Shown: positions 1 to 8,249 of the stretch, piece by piece
Layout of the letters: the number at the start of each line of letters is the position of its first letter
Numbering within the stretch: the first letter of the stretch is position 1
Assembly: GCA_937894935.1 (NCBI GenBank)
Contig: CALAYC010000198.1
Span: 1 to 20,591 of the forward strand
From: an uncultured Verrucomicrobiota bacterium
GTDB taxonomy: Bacteria > Verrucomicrobiota > Verrucomicrobiia > Limisphaerales > JADLHS01
Length of the DNA stretch: 20,591 bases
Direction of reading: 5' to 3'
Made by a program: the position numbers and the translations under genes
The notes under the pieces: model-generated
Told to the model about the DNA's origin: nothing
Database searches by the model: none
Seen by the model: the letters and a program-made list of their open reading frames with translations, nothing else

Positions 1-55
<55 letters not shown>

Positions 56-100
56 CTCCAATGTGACGGGAAATTAACGCCCCGGGGTAATCGCGCCAAG

Positions 101-127
101 TAAAAACTCGTCGGGTAACTCACCCAA
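101..127 (-). terminator. possible intrinsic terminator after fliN
   Basis: Reading the minus strand, 30 nt after the fliN stop, TTGGGT-GAGTT-ACCCGA can form a six-pair stem (one G-T pair) with a five-base loop. It is followed by CGAG and a run of five T. The stem is short, so this is a weak candidate. Its place between the last flagellar gene and tRNA-Thr is right for ending the operon. Confidence 0.4.
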
Positions 128-156
128 CACAGATCGAAAATCCACTCCGTTCAGGT

Positions 157-474
157 TTAAGCTGTTGCCGGATCGGTCGCCGGAGTGGCTGCTGATTGAC
201 AGGGCGCTGGAGCCGGGGCCGCAGTGGCGAGTTCTGTGATGCGAATTCCGAGCCGGTCTTCGACGACGACGACTTCGCCGCGCGCGACGAGTTTGTTATT
301 GGCGCGCAATTCAACCGGCGTACCGGCGGGTTTATCCAAAGAGACCACCGAGCCTTCGGCGAGTTGCAACACCTCGCGCATCGGCAATTGGCACGAACCG
401 AGTTCGACGGTGAGCGTGACCGGCACGTCGAGGAGGATGTCCAGATTGGCGGGAACCGCGAGAGGGGCATTCAT
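157..474 (-). CDS. fliN: Flagellar motor switch protein FliN
   Basis: 105 residues. FliN forms the lower part of the cytoplasmic C-ring with FliM and FliG and provides the docking site for the FliH-FliI export ATPase complex. Residues 10-83 are a single SpoA/FliN C-terminal domain with the usual run 'ILLDVPVTLTVELG', 'VLQLAEGSVVSLDK', 'PVELRANNKLVARGEVVVVEDRLGIRITE'. The length suits a minimal FliN with no FliY-type CheC-like phosphatase domain. The last ~20 residues are an Ala/Pro/Thr-rich tail beyond the usual end of the family. The ATG lies 3 nt after the fliM TGA, so translation is probably coupled. It is the last gene of the operon in this window; fliOPQR, which often follow, are absent. 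Confidence 0.95.
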   Translation of the reverse strand: MNAPLAVPANLDILLDVPVTLTVELGSCQLPMREVLQLAEGSVVSLDKPAGTPVELRANNKLVARGEVVVVEDRLGIRITELATAAPAPAPCQSAATPATDPATA

Positions 475-477
475 AGT

Positions 478-1422
478 TCAGGATTTTAAAGCTTTGAGAA
501 TTTGTACCGCCCAATGATTGTCGCGTGTGCCGAGTTGACCTTCGAATCGGCTCACGCCATTGAGGCGCAGTTGCACTTGATTCGCCGCTTCCACCGGGAA
601 GGACAACACGTCGCCGACTTTCAGATTCTGAAGTTGGCGCGCGGTGATTTGTGGTCCGGGCAGCGATGCGTGGATCGGAATATCCACAAGATCCAACGCC
701 GGATTCCACTGCGCCACCGGAGTGGAGGCGATGGGGGACTGTGTATCGGCCGGTGGTTTTAATTCGGCGCGAATTTTTTGCAACAGCGGGTCCAACGTGC
801 CGACCGGCAGCGCGAGACGAATTTGTCCGGAGCACTCACCGATTTGCGCGGTGAACGTGGCAATCAATTGTGGGCTTTCGGGCGCGGAGCTTTGCAAATA
901 ATGCGGATCGTTCTCGTGCCCGACTAAAGTGGATTTCAGTTCGCGATAGTTGGCCCAGTGCGTACACCAGGCTTCGGTGATGAGTTGACTCACCTGACCG
1001 AGCAATGCGACTTCGATTTCGGTCAAATCCCGCGCGGCTTCGATGCCTTCGCCCGGACCGCCCATCAAGCGATCCAACAACGTGAGCGCGAGCACGGGAT
1101 CGATTTCTAAAACGCCCACGCCGCGAAGCGGTTCAACTTTGAAAAGTGTGAGATGCGTGGGTTGCGCGAGACTGGCGACGAATTGCCGGAAGGTCGGCGT
1201 TTCGAGCGATTCCAGCGTCAAATCGAAATCGGCGCGGAACAACACCGCCAATCGCACGGCACAACTGCGACGAATGGTGTCATAATCAGCGGTGAGGCGT
1301 CGCAGTTCCGGCGCAGAGAACAGAGTGCGCTGCGAGAGCTCATACATGCGCGGACCGGCAGCCAATGTCGTAGCCGAATCGGTCGCTGCAATTGTCGTTG
1401 ATGCTTGCTCCACAGTCTCCAT
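478..1422 (-). CDS. fliM: Flagellar motor switch protein FliM (atypical N terminus)
   Basis: 314 residues. FliM is the middle component of the C-ring, linking FliG above to FliN below; in most bacteria phosphorylated CheY binds its N-terminal peptide. The middle domain (about 35-230) holds the family loop GGPGEG at 121-126 preceded by 'LLDRLM', and the C-terminal SpoA/FliN-like domain (about 240-310) has 'LVDIPIHASLPG' and 'LKVGDVLSFP'. The N terminus is unusual: residues 1-30 are Ala/Thr-rich and show no EIDALL-type CheY-binding motif, and the 'DF-RRP' segment normally next to it is replaced by 'YELSQRTLFSAPELRRL'. The start is an ATG 21 nt after the fliL stop. The assignment rests on fold motifs and on its position between fliL and fliN. 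Confidence 0.93.
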   Translation of the reverse strand: METVEQASTTIAATDSATTLAAGPRMYELSQRTLFSAPELRRLTADYDTIRRSCAVRLAVLFRADFDLTLESLETPTFRQFVASLAQPTHLTLFKVEPLRGVGVLEIDPVLALTLLDRLMGGPGEGIEAARDLTEIEVALLGQVSQLITEAWCTHWANYRELKSTLVGHENDPHYLQSSAPESPQLIATFTAQIGECSGQIRLALPVGTLDPLLQKIRAELKPPADTQSPIASTPVAQWNPALDLVDIPIHASLPGPQITARQLQNLKVGDVLSFPVEAANQVQLRLNGVSRFEGQLGTRDNHWAVQILKALKS

Positions 1423-1443
1423 GTTCCGAACGCGTTTGAGGGA

Positions 1444-2001
1444 TTACTGAATCGCGAATTCCGTGAAATAGATTTCTTTGACGCGCCCGTCGCCGAGCAC
1501 GCCGTTGAACGCGGAAATCAATTCGGTGCGAATCAGATTACGCGCGCCGGGTTTGTCGAGGTCGGCGATGGTTTTGGTGGCCAGAACGCTGGAGGCGATA
1601 TCGCGAAGTTGCGCGTCGCCCTTTTCCACCTGCGTTTTCAAATCAGGATGCGTTCCGACCAATGTGAGCGACGCGAGCAGATAACGGGTGCCAGCGGTGC
1701 CGGAAACATTCACGAGAACTTTCGCGCTCAGCGGCACAGTAATTTTACTGCCTGCTTTACTGTTCTCGGCCTCGCCGGTTTTACCGGTTGAACCGTGTTC
1801 GCCGGATTCCGCAGCTTCGCTCCGGGCGTGCGCCGTAACGCCGCTCGAAGTGACTTTAGGCAGCAGCACATAGACGGTCATGACGTAGGCCATGACGGGC
1901 ATGAGCACGACATTGAGCACCAGCGGCAGCATGGCTTTGAAACCGCCGCTCGGGGCGGCGCCATCCGCCGGTTTAGGCGCTTCAGCTTTTTTATCCGACA
2001 T
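1444..2001 (-). CDS. fliL: Flagellar basal body-associated protein FliL
   Basis: 185 residues. FliL is a single-pass inner-membrane protein that surrounds or supports the stator and raises motor torque. The sequence has a short Lys/Ala/Pro-rich cytoplasmic tail (1-22), one transmembrane segment (about 24-47) and a periplasmic part. Its C-terminal half carries the FliL core: 'VLVNVSGTAGTRYLLASLTLV', then a helix with 'IRTELISAFNGVLGDGRVKEIYFTEFAIQ'. Residues 50-75 are a Gly/Ser/Glu-rich linker. It follows flgE by 13 nt and precedes fliM, the standard fliL-fliM-fliN order. The stator genes motA and motB, which directly precede fliL in spirochaete-type operons, are not present. Confidence 0.92.
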   Translation of the reverse strand: MSDKKAEAPKPADGAAPSGGFKAMLPLVLNVVLMPVMAYVMTVYVLLPKVTSSGVTAHARSEAAESGEHGSTGKTGEAENSKAGSKITVPLSAKVLVNVSGTAGTRYLLASLTLVGTHPDLKTQVEKGDAQLRDIASSVLATKTIADLDKPGARNLIRTELISAFNGVLGDGRVKEIYFTEFAIQ

Positions 2002-2014
2002 AACTCAGATCAGG

Positions 2015-2860
2015 TTAGCGTTTGAGGTTGACCAGTTCCTGGAGCACTTCATCGCTCACAGTGATAATGCGGGCGCTGGCCTGGAAACCGCGTTGCGCCG
2101 AGATGAGGCTCGCGAATTCATTGGCGAGATCCACGTTCGACAATTCCAACGCACTGGATTCGATACCGCCGAGGCCGTTCGACAACGGTGCTTCCATCTG
2201 TGGCAACGGTCCGGCGGTGGCGAGACTGGTATATAGATTGTCACCGGCTTTCAACAGCGCTTGCGGATCATTGAAGCGTTGCAGCATCACCACGCCGCGA
2301 CGGAACTCAGTGCCGTCGGACATCTTGATGTTGATCGCGCCATCACGCGCAATGCTGAACGTCACCATCGTCGCCGTCGGATCTGTTGTGGCGGGAGCGT
2401 TCGCGGCGTCGATGCGAAGATCCGTGCGCGTGCCGGTCAGTTCATCGTAACCCTGAACGCGCAGACCTTTGTTGGTGATGAGATAACCTTGGGCGTCGAG
2501 ACGGAAATCCCCGGCGCGCGTAGCGAATTCCTCGCCGCTCACAGGATCGCGCACGATGAAAAAGCCGTCGCCATCAATGGCGAGGTCAGTGCCGACACCG
2601 GTGCGGGTGAGCGCGCCTTGCGTGAAAACATTCTTCACGGCGGACGTGTTTACGCCCGAACCGACCTGCATACCGGCCTGCGACGAGCCGCCGGAGCCGG
2701 AGCTGGAAACGCGCAGCGTCTGGCTGAACGCGTCGGCAAAATCCGTGCGTGCGGATTTGTAGGCGACGGTATTGGAGTTGGCGATGTTGTTACCAATGAC
2801 GTCAATGCGGTTCTGGAATTGTTGAATACCGCTGACACCGGATGAGAGAGCTCGAAGCAT
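2015..2860 (-). CDS. flgE: Flagellar hook protein FlgE (short form)
   Basis: 281 residues. It is a rod/hook/filament-axis protein that polymerises outside the cell into the universal-joint hook. The N-terminal heptad region is classic ('SGVSGIQQFQNRIDVIGNNIANSNTVAYKS', about 8-37). A FlgE/F/G core with 'DLAIDGDGFFIV', 'TRAGDFRLDAQGYLI' and 'GLRVQGYD' follows, and the C terminus matches the family ('NVDLANEFASLISAQRGFQASARIITVSDEVLQELVNLKR'). At 281 residues it is close to the short Gram-positive FlgE and to FlgG, and much shorter than enteric FlgE. Sequence alone cannot exclude FlgG or FlgF; position after fliK and flgD argues for FlgE. It starts at an ATG 27 nt after the small upstream gene. 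Confidence 0.85.
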   Translation of the reverse strand: MLRALSSGVSGIQQFQNRIDVIGNNIANSNTVAYKSARTDFADAFSQTLRVSSSGSGGSSQAGMQVGSGVNTSAVKNVFTQGALTRTGVGTDLAIDGDGFFIVRDPVSGEEFATRAGDFRLDAQGYLITNKGLRVQGYDELTGTRTDLRIDAANAPATTDPTATMVTFSIARDGAINIKMSDGTEFRRGVVMLQRFNDPQALLKAGDNLYTSLATAGPLPQMEAPLSNGLGGIESSALELSNVDLANEFASLISAQRGFQASARIITVSDEVLQELVNLKR

Positions 2861-2887
2861 GGGATGTTTTCTTTGGTTAATGGTTTT

Positions 2888-3127
2888 TCAGGCCGGTGTG
2901 ATCGTGAGTATCTGACGCAAGTCATAACTCGACCGGCCAACGACGATTCGCGGCTTCCCTGCCTCGGTGAACACGCCCGTGACCACTCCGTGCGTGACTT
3001 TTTGTTTACTGACAGAAATATCAACTGTTCGTCCGACAAGCGCTTTAGCCAGGTTGAGGCTCACGACATTCGGAGCAAACTGACGGCGCGGCAAAATCGC
3101 GCCTGTATGAGTATTCTGATGAATCAT
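2888..3127 (-). CDS. Small FlgD-tail-like protein in the flagellar operon
   Basis: 79 residues from the ATG; a GTG 9 nt upstream, overlapping the flgD stop as GTGA, would give 82. I do not recognise a named family. The segment from about residue 27 to the end aligns by eye with the C-terminal half of the neighbouring FlgD: 'LVGRTV' with 'LLGTTV', 'GVVTGV' with 'GVVDSV', 'YDLRQILTITPA' with 'YDLSDILRIFPA', about 20 identities over some 50 columns. That part of FlgD is expected to be the small beta-rich, Tudor-like domain. The protein lacks the FlgD N-terminal region and has no signal peptide or membrane segment. Its junction, TGA-GATTT-ATG, is identical to that of flgD, which favours the ATG start. 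It may act with FlgD in hook assembly; this is inference. It does not resemble FlbD. Confidence 0.8.
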   Translation of the reverse strand: MIHQNTHTGAILPRRQFAPNVVSLNLAKALVGRTVDISVSKQKVTHGVVTGVFTEAGKPRIVVGRSSYDLRQILTITPA

Positions 3128-3132
3128 AAATC

Positions 3133-3579
3133 TCACTCTGTTGCTGCTGGCGGGTTTTCGGCGGTCGGCGGCGTCGCGGGGAAGATGCGCAGGATATCAC
3201 TCAAATCGTAGCGCGTTCCGTTCACGAGCAACCTGGCCGTGCCGTTTTCCATCATCACTGAATCCACCACGCCGGTGTTGATACCGGTGGGATAATCTTC
3301 GTCCTCGACCATTACCGTTGTTCCGAGGAGTGTCGTGGCGCGCAGCGATGCCATGTCCTGCATCATTGCCTTGCTTTGTTCCAACGAGCTGAACTGCGCC
3401 ATCTGCGCGATGAACTCCGTGTCCTTCACCGGATTCATCGGGTCCTGTTGCGACATTTGCGCGACGAGCAGTTGCAAAAAATCTTCCTGGCCCAATGTCT
3501 TCGTCGGGACGCGGGAGCTGCCGTCCATCGAGTACATCGTGGAACTGTTCGTCGATAGAATTGCTTCAGTGCTAGCCAT
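3133..3579 (-). CDS. flgD: Flagellar hook scaffolding (cap) protein FlgD, short form
   Basis: 148 residues. FlgD caps the growing hook and promotes polymerisation of FlgE. The FlgD N-terminal region is clear: 'LGQEDFLQLLVAQMSQQDPMNP' (about 30-51), then 'DTEFIAQMAQFSSLEQSKAM'. It runs into a small beta-rich C-terminal domain from 'LLGTTVMVEDEDYP' to 'YDLSDILRIFPA'. The Ig-like domain found in the ~230-residue enteric FlgD is missing; B. subtilis FlgD is similarly short. A TTG 15 nt upstream overlaps fliK and could extend the frame, but the ATG directly after TGA-GATTT is more likely. The gene lies between fliK and the small FlgD-tail-like gene, which seems to be a partial duplicate of it. Confidence 0.93.
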   Translation of the reverse strand: MASTEAILSTNSSTMYSMDGSSRVPTKTLGQEDFLQLLVAQMSQQDPMNPVKDTEFIAQMAQFSSLEQSKAMMQDMASLRATTLLGTTVMVEDEDYPTGINTGVVDSVMMENGTARLLVNGTRYDLSDILRIFPATPPTAENPPAATE

Positions 3580-3584
3580 AAATC

Positions 3585-5201
3585 TCAGGCCCAAAAATCC
3601 ACTAAACCTTTGTTTCGCACCGGCGCCGGAGACGTTGTTCCGCTTTTGCCGGATGGCGCTGGAATCGCAATCACGCGTTCCGAACCGCTGCGTTCCGCAT
3701 GCGATTGCTGCTGGTCATGCCGCTGTTGTGAAAAACCCGGATTGTTAAAGAAATCAGTGAAACCGGTCGCGACGCGTTCACCCAGGTGCGAGAGCCGCAC
3801 GCCATGCGCTGCCAACGCGGCTTGCAGTTGCGGCCATTCAGTGCTGAGAGAGCGGTAATCGCCAAAGTCGCAACGAGCCTGAACTTCCACCTGACCTTCG
3901 CGCCATTGCAGTCGCAACGAAATCTGGGTCTTTACATCCGGCGTGAGAACTACCTCCACGAGATCATCACCGCTGCGTTTGAACAGGCGCACTTCGCGGG
4001 AAATCAATTCACCCGCTCGCACCAGAGGCGACACTGTGGGACGCTCGGTTAACTCTTGAAGCGACGAAACATCCAGTCGTGCGGGCGAAGGTGCGATGCG
4101 ACCCGCTTCGCTGCTTTCGAGCGAAACCGCTTTGCTATCGCGTCGCGGGAATTCGCGGACCAGATCGCGATCGAGCAAAGGGGCCGGAGCGTCCGGCAAT
4201 AGTTGCTCGGTACCCCCGGCAAAATCTTCCTTTCGCAGCACAGTTTTCATCGTCTCGCCTGTTTTAGCACTGCCTGTGCCACGGGCCTTAATTGCCTGTT
4301 CCGCATGGAAAACCCGTGAATTTTGCGCCTCGCGACGGACGGTTTCCGCGTTGGCGGTGGTGACGGCGGCAAAATTTTCCGCGTTCGGCAGCACGACTTT
4401 GCCGTCTATCGGTTCAACCTGCGCGGCTTCAACGGGAACGGCTGCCGCTTGTTTGATGACAGGAGGCGCGGTGAGTTCATCAGGCGTCGTTGGTTCCGGC
4501 GTATCGATTTCTGAAAGTTCGCGCGTGATGACGGCGTTCAGTTGTGCCATCAACTCCGTTCCACCGCTCGATGGAATCGCCGGTTGAGCCGATGCAACCT
4601 GATTTACGGCTGTGCCCGACGTCGGTTGCAGTTGAGTTTGCGTCAGTGAGAAACTTTCCGACGGTAACAACGATTTCGCTTCAGAAATCGCCGTTTGAAC
4701 CGGTTTGTGATTGTCGCTCAACTGTTCAGGATATTTTCCGGCAAACAAAGCTGAATGGCTGAGAGCATCGCGATCGACTCGAACGGGGCGTTTGCCGGTG
4801 AGATTAATAGCGGACTCTGTGGTTTCAGAAGCTGTGGCGTCCGGCGGGATTTCTGTTGCGACAACCTCAGTTTCAGTCGCCATCACTTGATTCACCACGG
4901 CGCAAGCGCCAGCGAGATTTTGCGCTTCTGATTCGTCGGACTTTACTTTCCGCTCGCGTTTGCCGGAAGCGGGTCGCGCGTCGGTTCGGGTGTCGCGTGT
5001 GTCCTGTTGGGCTTCGCTGTTGCGCGTCTGACGCGACGCATTGTGCGCTGTCGGGTTGTTTGTTTCGCGCGGACGTTGCAGCGTCTGTTCGAACAACGAG
5101 CGGAACGAATCGCCATTGCCTTCCGGGGCAGCGGCAAAATCCACCGGTGGTTGTGGCAGGCCGGCGGAACTGGCGCCCAGCTTCGAGAGAAATGAATTCA
5201 C
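3585..5201 (-). CDS. fliK: FliK-like flagellar hook-length control protein
   Basis: 538 residues. FliK is a secreted molecular ruler that measures the hook and switches export specificity from hook to filament subunits. The first ~390 residues are low-complexity, rich in Ala, Thr, Glu and Pro, as expected for the disordered ruler part. The C-terminal region (about 396-485) fits the FliK C-terminal domain: 'DLVEVVLTPDVKTQISLRLQWREG' and 'LQAALAAHGVRLSHL' follow the family pattern of a beta-hairpin then an amphipathic helix. A Gln/His-rich and Ser/Gly/Pro-rich tail ends the protein. The start is GTG within a GTGA overlap with the upstream gene. Conservation is weak, so the call leans on position between the flbB-like gene and flgD, the spirochaete flbC slot. 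Confidence 0.82.
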   Translation of the reverse strand: MNSFLSKLGASSAGLPQPPVDFAAAPEGNGDSFRSLFEQTLQRPRETNNPTAHNASRQTRNSEAQQDTRDTRTDARPASGKRERKVKSDESEAQNLAGACAVVNQVMATETEVVATEIPPDATASETTESAINLTGKRPVRVDRDALSHSALFAGKYPEQLSDNHKPVQTAISEAKSLLPSESFSLTQTQLQPTSGTAVNQVASAQPAIPSSGGTELMAQLNAVITRELSEIDTPEPTTPDELTAPPVIKQAAAVPVEAAQVEPIDGKVVLPNAENFAAVTTANAETVRREAQNSRVFHAEQAIKARGTGSAKTGETMKTVLRKEDFAGGTEQLLPDAPAPLLDRDLVREFPRRDSKAVSLESSEAGRIAPSPARLDVSSLQELTERPTVSPLVRAGELISREVRLFKRSGDDLVEVVLTPDVKTQISLRLQWREGQVEVQARCDFGDYRSLSTEWPQLQAALAAHGVRLSHLGERVATGFTDFFNNPGFSQQRHDQQQSHAERSGSERVIAIPAPSGKSGTTSPAPVRNKGLVDFWA

Positions 5202-5803
5202 GACTTTTTCGGATCTTTCGGTTGCGGAATGTAGAAGCGCAGGCGGTCAGTTAATTGCGCTACGCGTTTGGCTTCGTCGGCGCTGAGTCGCGCCATCTCT
5301 TCAAGCAGCGGCGCGCTTTCGGTTTCCTTCATCAGAGCGAGAATTTTGAGCAGCGTGGTTTCCTCCAGTTCTCGCATAATCGGTGCGGCGCCTTCCGGCG
5401 ACATCGCGGCGTAAGTGCGCGAAAGTTTTTTCAGATTCGCCGCCTCTTCCGCTTTGATGCGAACGATGTTCGCCTCGACCTGAGCCTGCAGTTGATGAAC
5501 GGCCTGCGTCACAACGTTGATCTCGAGCCGTTCGGCTTTCAGGCGTTCAGCGAGTTCGTTCAATTCTTTTTCGCGCTGAGCCAACGCCGCTTTCTCCGCC
5601 TTCAATTCGTTGACCAACATCTCGGCTTCCTGGCTTTGAAATTCCCATGACGGCACGGCGGCCTTGGCTTTGGCGACGATGACGTTCTGCGCGAGTTCGC
5701 CTTCGACAACGGGCGCGGGCGTTTTCCACACTAACACGGTGACCAGCACGTAGAGAGTGAGTCCGATGACGGACGCAACGATGGGGTTCTGGAGAATTTT
5801 CAT
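5198..5803 (-). CDS. FlbB/MotE-like membrane protein with MgtE_N-like domain
   Basis: 201 residues: one transmembrane helix (about 7-26), a predicted coiled coil (about 55-127, alternating Glu/Lys/Ala/Leu heptads), and a helical C-terminal region (about 128-188) patterned like the MgtE N-terminal domain, with 'YAAMSPEGAAPIMREL' and 'ILALMKETESAPLLEEMARL'. Proteins of this layout lie between fliJ and fliK in many bacteria. In spirochaetes the equivalent (FlbB) is a base of the periplasmic collar needed for stator assembly, and in alphaproteobacteria MotE chaperones MotC. By architecture and slot it is likely to be a periplasmic motor accessory factor. It overlaps both neighbours by 4 nt (ATGA with fliJ, GTGA with fliK), indicating translational coupling. 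Confidence 0.8.
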   Translation of the reverse strand: MKILQNPIVASVIGLTLYVLVTVLVWKTPAPVVEGELAQNVIVAKAKAAVPSWEFQSQEAEMLVNELKAEKAALAQREKELNELAERLKAERLEINVVTQAVHQLQAQVEANIVRIKAEEAANLKKLSRTYAAMSPEGAAPIMRELEETTLLKILALMKETESAPLLEEMARLSADEAKRVAQLTDRLRFYIPQPKDPKKS

Positions 5804-6273
5804 GCTAAGGGATCAGCCGCCGAGCGCCAGGCCGATGCCGGCGTCGCGCGCTGAGTTGCGAGTTCATCAAGAAATTTCTGCGTGTCGCGTTGAACGTCGC
5901 GGTCGTATTCCATCCGCTTTTTCACGCGCACTTTTTCGACCGCTTCGCGTTGTTTGCGAGCGGCGAGCATCTGTTGCAACGCCTGACTCACGGCGAGTTC
6001 CGCTTGCGCCAACGCTTCTTCCCGAAGCTTCCGTTCTTCTTCGAGAAAGTAACTCTCCTGCCGCAAACGCGTGACAGCGGAAGCCGAGCAACCGGATTCC
6101 AGCGTCTGGCGCAAACGCGACCACACACCGTCCAGGTTTTGTTGCAAGGCATCCAATTGCGCGAGGGCGCTTTGACGCGCGAGTAACGCCTGCGCGTAGT
6201 TCTCCAATGCAGCCTGTTCGCGTCGGCGACGCGTCGTCGCTACGGCTTCGAGACTGAACTTGAACGGTTTCAT
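5800..6273 (-). CDS. fliJ: Flagellar export protein FliJ
   Basis: 157 residues. FliJ is a soluble coiled-coil protein that inserts into the FliI hexamer as the F1-gamma subunit does in F1-ATPase, and couples ATP hydrolysis to export. The start 'MKPFKFSLEAVATTRRRREQAALENYAQAL' is typical of FliJ (short beta-like segment, then a long Arg/Glu/Gln-rich helix). Two antiparallel helices cover about 15-140, with no membrane or signal segment. The family is poorly conserved, but length, helix content and the place directly after fliI make the call firm. The start is an ATG 6 nt after the fliI stop, in the context TAATTTATG, and the stop overlaps the next gene as ATGA. Confidence 0.92.
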   Translation of the reverse strand: MKPFKFSLEAVATTRRRREQAALENYAQALLARQSALAQLDALQQNLDGVWSRLRQTLESGCSASAVTRLRQESYFLEEERKLREEALAQAELAVSQALQQMLAARKQREAVEKVRVKKRMEYDRDVQRDTQKFLDELATQRATPASAWRSAADPLA

Positions 6274-6279
6274 AAATTA

Positions 6280-7649
<1,370 letters not shown>

Positions 7650-7659
<10 letters not shown>

Positions 7660-8249
7660 GTGGCGTTCAACGATTGTTTGAGAGCGGCGAGTTTCGTTTC
7701 GCGGCGGGCATCCACCACCCCGAAGTTTGTTTGCACCATGCAACCGCCGCGCGTGACCTGCGGTGAGGTTTGAAATTTCAGACGTTCGCCGCCGATATCA
7801 GTCAGCAACACCGGTGCATTGGCGTTTTGCAACAACTCGAAATCCATCGGGTTGAGCAACACGGTAAGGTTGCTGCTTTGCTCGATGTTCGAAAGCGCTT
7901 CGCGGACGGCGACCTCGACCATTTCGCTCGTAATCGGTAAATCGGCGACCAGTTTTCCGGCGATTTCCAGCGCCAGCGCCACCATCGCTTCTTCGCATTC
8001 GCGCGTGACGTCGGGCACCGCATTGCGCAACGAATTCAAAACGCCGGTCTGCAATTCGATCAATTCGCCGCGTTGACGAATGAGCTGCTCGCTCAACGCT
8101 TTTTCGCCATCGCGCAAACCGCGTTCGTATGCGGCGCGTTCCAGTTCCGCGCGTTCGGTGGCAGACATCGCTTCGGCGAGCGAGACGGCCGTAGCGAGTC
8201 GCGCGTCGCGCAGCGGTTGCGGCAATCGAATGGTCTCACACAGTGGCAT
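7650..8249 (-). CDS. fliH: Flagellar assembly protein FliH
   Basis: 199 residues. FliH dimers regulate FliI and tether it to FliN at the C-ring. An Ala/Arg/Glu-rich helix (about 35-75, 'SATERAELERAAYERGLRDGEKAL') is followed by the FliH/SctL C-terminal domain, with 'EEAMVALALEIAGKLVADLPIT' and 'VREALSNIEQSSNLTVLLNPMDFELL', ending in a beta segment with 'GGCMVQTNFGVVDARRETKLAAL'. The frame opens 23 codons earlier at a TTG, but that stretch overlaps fliG. The ATG at 8249 has a strong Shine-Dalgarno AGGAGG nine bases upstream and overlaps the fliG stop by 14 nt, so it is chosen. The family diverges widely in sequence, but order fliG-fliH-fliI is invariant in such operons. Confidence 0.93.

Noticed and set aside
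2888..3127. Small gene considered as FlbD (SwrD)
   Set aside because: FlbD has a characteristic short 'LNGKEFYLN'-like start and follows flgE; this protein resembles the FlgD tail and precedes flgE.
4266..4281. Second sigma-54-like site TGGCAC-N5-GTGCT on the minus strand
   Set aside because: It has a mismatch in the -12 element, lies deep in fliK, and no gene start is nearby.
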